A stretch of DNA of 5,791 nucleotides. Origin: WYEN01 sp049976205. Its GTDB lineage: Archaea; Thermoproteota; Thermoprotei_A; Sulfolobales; AG1. Below the pieces are notes generated by a model. The model ran no database searches. It worked only from the letters and a program-made list of their open reading frames with translations, and was not told the DNA's origin. Numbering within the stretch: the stretch's first letter is position 1; every line of letters starts with the position of its first letter. Shown here in pieces: positions 1-5,258 of the stretch. A program made the translations under genes and the position numbers. The stretch is taken from NCBI GenBank assembly GCA_049976205.1, contig JBMFIR010000057.1:1-5791 (forward strand). Reading direction: 5' to 3'.

Positions 1-2729
1 TGTACATATCTTCTCTCTTTATCGTAGGAGTATTTGAAGGTTTCGGCTTGATCATTATACAATACTGTGATACTCACTGGCTCCTGCTCGGATCTTATGA
101 TTACTTTGTTGAAGGATACTGTTGAGGCTCCTAATACGCCTTGTATTGTTGCTTCAAGTTTTTCTCTGCTTGACTCATATGTTAGGTGGGCTAGCGAGGA
201 TGGTAGTAGCACTGCTCCTCTGAATTTCTCTCTTGGGTGCTTCGGGTCTATATGTAGTGTTTTTGTTAATCCATTTATTACGATGCCTGCTAAGTGGTTT
301 AGTATTTGTAGTGAGACTAGTGCTCTCATGTAGTGTCCGTCGCACTCCATGTGGTTCCAGTACATTCCCCAGCTCATGTATCTCTCGTGGACGTTTCTTA
401 ATACGCTCAGTCCCTCATGGGTCATACCTTCCCAAATCATTGTTAGAGCTACAGGTATCTCGATCCCTGTCCACGGGGTATCAGGTTGACCACCCACTAG
501 GTAGGGTATTCCTGTCTCGTTCTCATACAGCAGATCTCCCTCGAGCCCTGGTCTTCTACCACTTGGGTAAGTCGCATTCAGTAGGCCTTCGAATTCTCTG
601 TAATTCATCATATATATCTTCTTCAGGGTCTCTACTACATATCTCTTATCTATTGAGTATTCGAGACCCATTAACTGCTTCAGGTACCACTGACCCGAGA
701 ATACTGCTGACATAATCGCCTTGTCCCTATAACCTGTCAATGGATCAAACCAATTGTCGAAGTACTCACCATTCCACAGATACTTAATATAGTTCTCTCT
801 AGCTGTCTCGTACAACTCATTTATCTTAGGTACCTTATCGCTTAATCCAAGGATCTCTAGAGTATCTCTATAAGCCTTAAGAGAACTTACCCAAAGATCA
901 GCTGTGAAAGATGCTATCCCATGGAAACTTAGATTATCAAATGTGTTCACAGCCACTGGATAAAACATTGGTCCACTAAGCAATAATCTGATCACCTCAT
1001 CACTCAATCCCCTACCATAGAGTTTCTTAGCTACCTGCGAGAATCCTTCGTACCCCGAGGGTGGTGTGTGATAGATGAGTCTTAGCTTAGCATCATCATG
1101 TTGTCTTAGTGTGGATTCGATCACGAGATCTATTTTATCCACTAGTTTCTCAAAGAATTCTTTATCACCTGTCATGTGTGTTGCTAGGATCACTTGTAGA
1201 ATATATTCTGGCATAAGATCATTTCTATCATAAGTATCAACATGATACGGAGATGCAGTGTAGCAATGCATTACTCTACCACTAGGATCCTTGCCAGTCT
1301 CAGAAACAATTCTCTTGAGAGTATCTCTGAACTTAGTCTCCACGTGCTGTATAGACGGATCCTTTCTCAGAGCCTCTCTGTAGAGAAACATATTCTCCGG
1401 GTAAGAGAGTGCGAAAACCTCGTAGTGAGGTGATTTATCAGGTGAAAGAAGATGATTAGTCCAGTTAATAACTATTCTCTTACCAAGCTCAGGATACATC
1501 AGTAGTATAGTTGGTAGAGCATAGTACATCACATCAACCGTGTTTAAACCAGCACAAGTCCCTGGACCACCCTCCCATATCGCGAAGAACCCATCTTTCG
1601 TTAACCATGTTGATTTAGTTAATGTCAGTAGCTGAGACAGGGCTAAGTCTACGAGGAATTTCTCGTAGTTCGCGTCATAGATCTTCTCAAGAACCTTATC
1701 TACTCTAGAGATTATATCGCCTACTTTATTAATTGTTTTATTGAGCAGATCCCTTAAATCACTGTATTTATTCTCGTAGTAGTGACCTAATCTATTCCCG
1801 TATCTATCAATATGATTCGGGAAATACCACGCGAGAACATATATGATCTCTTTCTCCTCACCTGGTTCTAATATAATCGTTTTTGACACAGCTCCGAAGA
1901 GACCTAAGCTATCCCCATAGACTATTTTATCAGTCTCACTCGTTAATCTACCTTCTCTTCTGAATTCAACTAATAATCTTCTCAAAGGATCTGTGTATCT
2001 GAATCTATCTCCTAGCTCAAGCACGAAACTCGATGCCTCAAAATCTTTGCCTACGCCAATGAGTGCTAGTGAACCATTGAACATACCGTGTCTATCGCTG
2101 AGTCCATCACCACTCATTTCCACACCAACGAATTCTTCTCCAGAGACTCTCTTATTGCTTGCTCTAACGCCTCTTATTGATGTAAAGGGGTTTCTTAAGA
2201 TCCCTAGTAAAGAGAGCTCTAATCTATATTTACATCGGCTCCTAAACCTGAATCTGAGGATTATAATAGGTGTTGAGGAAGTCTCTAAATCCCCTGGGAT
2301 AATTGATGAGTAGATATCAAGTGATATACTAAGCATATTCTTCTCGAGAAAAACATCTCTATACTCAAGACTTACCTTAGGCGGTGTTGCTAAGAACTCT
2401 ATGTACTCCACATTTCTTACCCAAGGTGTCTGGTAGGGGTTTAAGGCGTCATTAACCGAGGAGTAAGGATCATAGTTTCTTCTACTGAACCAAGGCTCTG
2501 TTCTGAGAATAAGTAGAATTGGATCCTTATCAATTTTCTTTACTCTCAATATGAATACTAAATCGTCTCTACCAAGGATTTTCTCAGGCTCGCCGTAGTC
2601 GGACCAGGGTTTATTGTTAAAGATCGTCCAGCCATCAAATACTCCCAAAGGATCAATACTAATAGATCCCGTACCAACACCACCGATTGGGACAGATGAG
2701 AATATTTTCGTTGAGGAAGAGATCTTCAA
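1..2729 (-). CDS. GH116-family glycoside hydrolase (beta-glucosidase / glucosylceramidase-like), 3' end cut off
   Basis: Retaining glycoside hydrolase of family GH116, the family of human GBA2, TxGH116 and Sulfolobus SSO1353/SSO3039. Substrate here is not determined; archaeal members cleave beta-glucosides, beta-xylosides or beta-GlcNAc. An uninterrupted frame of 909 codons starts at TTG 2729 and runs off the left edge. The N-terminal region (about 1-340) opens with the family motif PIGGVGTGS (residues 14-22) and is beta-rich. The helical catalytic domain (about 365-825) shows the nucleophile in WEGG (Glu386), Asp399 in NTVDV, His488, the likely acid/base Asp598 in NTFDN, WNG at 652-654, GQW near 680, and the sugar-binding-type motif ECDGHYMRA (Glu795, His799, Arg802). 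A further beta-like segment follows to residue 909. No signal peptide is seen, so it is probably cytoplasmic. TTG is chosen because GAGGTG lies 6 bases upstream; GTG at 2738 overlaps that site, and an in-frame TGA lies at 2754-2756. Family assignment is firm; substrate is open. Confidence 0.86.
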   Translation of the reverse strand, partial: MKISSSTKIFSSVPIGGVGTGSISIDPLGVFDGWTIFNNKPWSDYGEPEKILGRDDLVFILRVKKIDKDPILLILRTEPWFSRRNYDPYSSVNDALNPYQTPWVRNVEYIEFLATPPKVSLEYRDVFLEKNMLSISLDIYSSIIPGDLETSSTPIIILRFRFRSRCKYRLELSLLGILRNPFTSIRGVRASNKRVSGEEFVGVEMSGDGLSDRHGMFNGSLALIGVGKDFEASSFVLELGDRFRYTDPLRRLLVEFRREGRLTSETDKIVYGDSLGLFGAVSKTIILEPGEEKEIIYVLAWYFPNHIDRYGNRLGHYYENKYSDLRDLLNKTINKVGDIISRVDKVLEKIYDANYEKFLVDLALSQLLTLTKSTWLTKDGFFAIWEGGPGTCAGLNTVDVMYYALPTILLMYPELGKRIVINWTNHLLSPDKSPHYEVFALSYPENMFLYREALRKDPSIQHVETKFRDTLKRIVSETGKDPSGRVMHCYTASPYHVDTYDRNDLMPEYILQVILATHMTGDKEFFEKLVDKIDLVIESTLRQHDDAKLRLIYHTPPSGYEGFSQVAKKLYGRGLSDEVIRLLLSGPMFYPVAVNTFDNLSFHGIASFTADLWVSSLKAYRDTLEILGLSDKVPKINELYETARENYIKYLWNGEYFDNWFDPLTGYRDKAIMSAVFSGQWYLKQLMGLEYSIDKRYVVETLKKIYMMNYREFEGLLNATYPSGRRPGLEGDLLYENETGIPYLVGGQPDTPWTGIEIPVALTMIWEGMTHEGLSVLRNVHERYMSWGMYWNHMECDGHYMRALVSLQILNHLAGIVINGLTKTLHIDPKHPREKFRGAVLLPSSLAHLTYESSREKLEATIQGVLGASTVSFNKVIIRSEQEPVSITVLYNDQAETFKYSYDKERRYV

Positions 2730-2735
2730 TAAACA

Positions 2736-2741
2736 CACCTC
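2736..2741 (-). promoter_or_regulatory. Shine-Dalgarno site of the GH116 gene
   Basis: On the minus strand GAGGTG is complementary to the CACCTC of the archaeal 16S 3' tail. It sits 6 bases before TTG 2729, the usual spacing. This decides the start: the alternative in-frame GTG (2736-2738) lies inside the site, and the nearby ATG (2741-2743) is out of frame and meets a TGA after five codons. Confidence 0.7.
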
Positions 2742-2760
2742 ATAATAGTTGACTCAAAAA

Positions 2761-2768
2761 TATTTAAT
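2761..2768 (-). promoter_or_regulatory. Predicted TATA box for the GH116 gene
   Basis: ATTAAATA on the minus strand, followed by 31 bases before the TTG start. With the usual archaeal distance from TATA box to start site, transcription would begin near 2740, giving a leader of about 10 bases that still contains the Shine-Dalgarno site. This suggests the GH116 gene is transcribed on its own and not only as read-through from the 159-residue gene upstream. The same octamer precedes the other two complete genes. It is predicted from sequence only. Confidence 0.5.
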
Positions 2769-2799
2769 AATGAAATTACACAGTCTGTATAAGTCGTAT

Positions 2800-3279
2800 T
2801 TAAGATTTTGCTAATGGGGTTTTTAATGGGATCAGATGAAGACATCCTGACTCAATTAGGAACTCTATTGAATCCTTTGTTGAGATGATCCGATAATACT
2901 CTCTCATGTGAATAATAACCCTGAAACCCGTGTCCGAGCAAAATATTATTTCTCTCAAGTTATTTCTTCTAGCACTTTCATTAAGATCATAGAATCCACT
3001 CGTGTAATACTCTGATGTCGCTTGATCAGTGAATACCCCAACTACGTAAAATGAGCAGTTAATAGTCTCGATAAGTATAGATACTCTGCCCCCCGTAACC
3101 GAGTTATTAAAGATAATTTCTATCGAGGAATTATCAGGCACCGCAACTAGTTCTTCTCTATCGTCTCCAGAAATAAAAAGGATCTTACCAGAGTTATAGA
3201 TGAGATTTATGAAAACGGATCCTGTTACTAGCATGAGAATAATTGATAGAGACACGAGTCTTTTGATTATTTCTCTCAA
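2800..3279 (-). CDS. Exported or membrane-anchored hypothetical protein, 159 aa
   Basis: I do not recognise this protein. An N-terminal segment with two basic patches (Arg2, Lys6, Arg7) followed by a hydrophobic stretch at about residues 8-27 looks like an uncleaved signal anchor or a signal peptide. The rest (30-159) is beta-rich, with four N-glycosylation sequons (Asn50, 58, 74, 100) and three cysteines (75, 114, 146), which fits an extracytoplasmic domain. The start is TTG 3279, supported by GTGA six bases upstream (3286-3289). The in-frame ATG 21 bases further up (3300) meets a TAG, so the frame cannot be extended to it; an internal ATG at residue 16 would cut into the hydrophobic segment. 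Stop is TAA at 2800-2802. It is divergent from the surface-protein operon at 3435 and 70 bp upstream of the GH116 gene on the same strand. Its placement suggests an envelope role, which is inference. Confidence 0.72.
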   Translation of the reverse strand: MREIIKRLVSLSIILMLVTGSVFINLIYNSGKILFISGDDREELVAVPDNSSIEIIFNNSVTGGRVSILIETINCSFYVVGVFTDQATSEYYTSGFYDLNESARRNNLREIIFCSDTGFRVIIHMREYYRIISTKDSIEFLIESGCLHLIPLKTPLAKS

Positions 3280-3285
3280 TTTTCT

Positions 3286-3289
3286 TCAC
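3286..3289 (-). promoter_or_regulatory. Short Shine-Dalgarno site of the 159-aa gene
   Basis: GTGA on the minus strand, six bases before TTG 3279. It is short but correctly placed and is the reason to accept TTG as the start. The overlapping GTG is out of frame with the gene. Confidence 0.4.
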
Positions 3290-3318
3290 TATTTACCCAT
3301 CTCATTTATTCTGACAAG

Positions 3319-3340
3319 AATTATTTAATGGAAAATAATT
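3319..3340. repeat. AT-rich inverted repeat (8 bp arms, 6 bp spacer) over the minus-strand promoter
   Basis: AATTATTT at 3319-3326 and its exact reverse complement AAATAATT at 3333-3340, separated by AATGGA. The repeat covers the predicted TATA box of the 159-aa gene (3322-3329). Such a site could be a symmetric repressor-binding operator. Because the DNA is AT-rich, a chance origin cannot be excluded. Confidence 0.45.
3322..3329 (-). promoter_or_regulatory. Predicted TATA box for the 159-aa gene
   Basis: ATTAAATA on the minus strand, with 42 bases between it and TTG 3279, placing transcription start near 3300 and giving a leader of about 20 bases. It is the same octamer as before the GH116 gene and the 603-aa gene, and it lies within the 3319-3340 inverted repeat. 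Confidence 0.45.
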
Positions 3341-3364
3341 AGTAACAGATCGTTTCTATAGGGA

Positions 3365-3378
3365 GGAACCTCGGTTTC
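3365..3378. promoter_or_regulatory. Possible operator: imperfect palindrome upstream of the surface-protein operon
   Basis: GGAACC and GGTTTC flank a 2-base centre, giving five matched base pairs of six. It sits about 12 bp upstream of the plus-strand TATA box, where archaeal activators or upstream elements often bind. It is the most GC-rich stretch of an otherwise AT-rich intergenic region. Weak evidence; it could be chance. Confidence 0.22.
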
Positions 3379-3390
3379 AGGAGAGTCCTT

Positions 3391-3398
3391 ATTAAATA
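3391..3398 (+). promoter_or_regulatory. Predicted TATA box for the surface-protein operon
   Basis: ATTAAATA on the plus strand, with 36 bases between it and ATG 3435. Transcription would start near 3420-3425, leaving a leader of about 10-15 bases with the GGTGAG Shine-Dalgarno site. No comparable box is seen in the 12-base gap before the next gene, so both plus-strand genes probably depend on this promoter. Confidence 0.5.
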
Positions 3399-3409
3399 CA
3401 TCACTTTAG

Positions 3410-3434
3410 TTATCTCATGGAGATGGTGAGATAA
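3410..3434 (+). promoter_or_regulatory. Inverted repeat ending at the start codon and covering the Shine-Dalgarno site
   Basis: TTATCTCA (3410-3417) and its exact reverse complement TGAGATAA (3427-3434) with a 9-base spacer. The right arm overlaps the Shine-Dalgarno GGTGAG (3425-3430) and abuts ATG 3435. If transcription starts upstream of 3410 this could fold into a hairpin that hides the ribosome site. If it starts near 3420, as the TATA box suggests, the repeat would act only as DNA, for example an operator at the start site. TCTCAT (3413-3418) can also pair with ATGAGA (3435-3440). Confidence 0.45.
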
Positions 3435-5246
3435 ATGAGACAAATTATAAACACAATATATAGAAAATATGTAACTATAGTATCTCTAGTGATACTCGCT
3501 ATAGTAGCGGTATCAGTAGTGTCACCTGGAGCACTATCTGTTGCTTTAGCTCAGCAAAATACCGCAACCACATCTATGTCCTCTATGCCTTGCAACAATA
3601 CTTTTGTCAAGGCTCAAGTCCTGTACAATATTCTTAATATGAGTCTGTCACTTAATCTCTCTAAGGAAACAGTATCTGAAATAAAGAGTCTATTAGCAGT
3701 AAATATCTCGAGGCTTTCTTGCAGCGAATTAGAGAATTGGGTGAAGAATGCGTCAAAGACACTCTCAAGTATTGAGAATATGGTTAGAGAAGGTAGAGCC
3801 TACGCAATTGGATTAGCTGAGCAGAGATATCTCAATGGTCTGAAGAATGCTCTTGAGAATAGATTAAGAGAAATCGGTAAAGAATACAATATATCTGTAG
3901 AAGAATTAGTAGCGAATATAACCTCAGCGAAGGATATCAACGAGATCATGCGTGAATTAAAGAAAACAGAGGTGGTTGTAGAGAGTGTTAGAGCGAAGAA
4001 ATTTGTTGATGTAATTATTAAAGTAGGTGTCGAAGACGCCTACAAGAGTGCTAAGGATCTCGAGAAATCTCTCAAGGATCTCGAGATAACATCTAGACTC
4101 ATTAATGAGACTATTGAGAAATTAAGTAAGTATAATATATCACCCAACGTAGTGGCTTTATTAAAAGAAGCTCAAGCCAAGATATCAGAGGCGAAGATGT
4201 TTCTTGAGAATGTATCAAAAGTGGTTAAGATAGAGGGAGAGGGTAAATTAAAAGAAGTATTTAACAAGACGTCTCAGAAATACTATGAGGAGGTATTAGA
4301 AGAATTAGAGGAAATGCGTCAAGAACTACTTGAGTTGAAACAACAAATCACTTCTCTGAATGAGACTAATATCACAGCTCTAATAGATGAGTTGCTGAGC
4401 AAAATAGATGCAATGTATAATCAGATCAGGAATGCCTCAGTAGATGATATATCTAGGTGGATACCTGATCTATTAGAGATAAAGGCTAAGATAAAGTACT
4501 TGAAGGAGATCCTAGAGGAAGCCCTGGAGAAAAGCGTCATAATCAAGAGAATGCCTCCTGCATCATATCAGCTACTCCTGAACAAGACGAAAGAGCTTCT
4601 CTCAGAAGTAGTTAATATGACGAAATATATTAACTCAACATATAGTCAACTATGTCTAAATGTAACAGCAAATGATTCAGTTATGTATCATCATTGTATG
4701 ATGCTTAGAGAAGTAGTCCCTGGCTTACTTAATCTCGCTAATAATTCAATTGAGAGTGCTAAGAAGCTTATTAGTGAGAGTGAGGAGTTGTATAAAGCCA
4801 ACAAAACTTTCGAGGCATTAATAAGGCTATCGCAAGCAAGAGCTGTCCTAGAGTTAACTAAGGCTAAGCTTGAGCCTGTTTACGAGATCCTTAAGAAGGT
4901 CTCAGAGGAGAAGGAGAAAGAGAAGACTGGGACTACGACACCTAAGATAAAAGTTTCTGTCGAGGGAGAATTAAGGATCCTTAAAAACACAACAAAACTT
5001 GTGCTCAAGATAAAGAATGAAGGATCCACGACAGCCACAATAAATAAAGTAATTATTGTGATAACACCTGCAGTAGCTATTGAATTAAACATGTCAATTA
5101 ACCCAGGTGAGGAAAGAATAATTGAGAAAGATCTGTTGCTAACACCTACGCAAATAAATCTGATCAAGAGTAGAAGCAGTGTTCCAGCAATAGTGATAGT
5201 AAATAATGAGGTAACAATAACAATCTACCTAGAAGTAGTGAAATAA
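3435..5246 (+). CDS. Exported, sequon-rich coiled-coil surface protein, 603 aa
   Basis: Not recognised as a named family, but clearly an envelope protein. It has a signal peptide with a basic start (Arg2, Arg10, Lys11), a hydrophobic core at about 13-36, and a probable cleavage after ALA (37-39). Residues about 57-495 are almost entirely helical with heptad-like Leu/Ile/Glu/Lys patterning (for example KDLEKSLKDLE near 207-217), broken by prolines at 237, 344, 374-375, 429 and 481, suggesting several long helices rather than one rod. A charged, Thr-rich hinge (about 490-503) leads to a beta-rich Ig-like domain (505-603). There are 23 N-X-S/T sequons and four cysteines (53, 96, 407, 421), so disulfides are possible. 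There is no C-terminal membrane helix. ATG 3435 is fixed by a directly preceding in-frame TAA and by GGTGAG at 3425-3430. Twelve bases separate it from the next exported protein, implying an operon. A role as S-layer stalk or spacer is inference. Confidence 0.85.
   Translation: MRQIINTIYRKYVTIVSLVILAIVAVSVVSPGALSVALAQQNTATTSMSSMPCNNTFVKAQVLYNILNMSLSLNLSKETVSEIKSLLAVNISRLSCSELENWVKNASKTLSSIENMVREGRAYAIGLAEQRYLNGLKNALENRLREIGKEYNISVEELVANITSAKDINEIMRELKKTEVVVESVRAKKFVDVIIKVGVEDAYKSAKDLEKSLKDLEITSRLINETIEKLSKYNISPNVVALLKEAQAKISEAKMFLENVSKVVKIEGEGKLKEVFNKTSQKYYEEVLEELEEMRQELLELKQQITSLNETNITALIDELLSKIDAMYNQIRNASVDDISRWIPDLLEIKAKIKYLKEILEEALEKSVIIKRMPPASYQLLLNKTKELLSEVVNMTKYINSTYSQLCLNVTANDSVMYHHCMMLREVVPGLLNLANNSIESAKKLISESEELYKANKTFEALIRLSQARAVLELTKAKLEPVYEILKKVSEEKEKEKTGTTTPKIKVSVEGELRILKNTTKLVLKIKNEGSTTATINKVIIVITPAVAIELNMSINPGEERIIEKDLLLTPTQINLIKSRSSVPAIVIVNNEVTITIYLEVVK
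4053..4086 (+). repeat. Two copies of a 13-bp direct repeat, 21 bp apart, inside the coiled-coil gene
   Basis: AAGGATCTCGAGA occurs at 4053-4065 and again at 4074-4086. The 21-bp period equals seven codons, one coiled-coil heptad, and encodes KDLE twice (residues 207-210 and 214-217). This looks like a local heptad duplication. Confidence 0.6.
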
Positions 5247-5248
5247 TT

Positions 5249-5255
5249 GTGATCC
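5249..5255 (+). promoter_or_regulatory. Shine-Dalgarno site of the second surface-protein gene
   Basis: GTGATCC is a seven-base match to the complement of the archaeal 16S 3' end. The GTGA part lies six bases before ATG 5259, which favours this ATG over the second one at 5262. It sits just after the stop codon of the preceding gene, consistent with translation from a shared transcript. Confidence 0.6.
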
Positions 5256-5258
5256 ACA

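Noticed and set aside
705..707. Loss of the catalytic acid/base (Ala in MSAVFSGQW), making the GH116 protein a pseudoenzyme
   Set aside because: On recheck, GBA2 Asp677 falls in its QTYDGW motif, not in SDQCAGQW. The matching motif here, NTFDN, keeps its Asp (residue 598), so both catalytic residues appear present.
67..715. Two overlapping plus-strand open frames (67-333 and 233-715)
   Set aside because: They lie antisense to the GH116 gene, whose frame holds clear family motifs here (ECDGHYMRA, GQW). Their translations are Ser/Leu/Cys-rich low-information sequence with no ribosome site.
1242..1433. Plus-strand open frame of 63 codons
   Set aside because: Antisense to the GH116 catalytic domain, short, and without a convincing start signal.
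1993..2313. Plus-strand open frame of 106 codons
   Set aside because: Antisense to the N-terminal domain of the GH116 gene; the Ser/Pro/Leu-rich translation is typical of a shadow frame.
2741..2743. ATG as start of the GH116 gene
   Set aside because: It is out of frame with the GH116 sequence and meets TGA after five codons; TTG 2729 has the properly spaced ribosome site.
2756..2760. T-run on the minus strand as a terminator for the 159-aa gene
   Set aside because: Only five T residues, with no hairpin, and it overlaps the spacing needed for the GH116 promoter; too weak to call.
3417..3434. Five-codon frame ATG-GAG-ATG-GTG-AGA-TAA directly before the 603-aa gene, as a leader peptide
   Set aside because: It has no ribosome site of its own, its ATG probably lies at or before the transcription start, and it coincides with the Shine-Dalgarno region of the real gene. 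Most likely chance.
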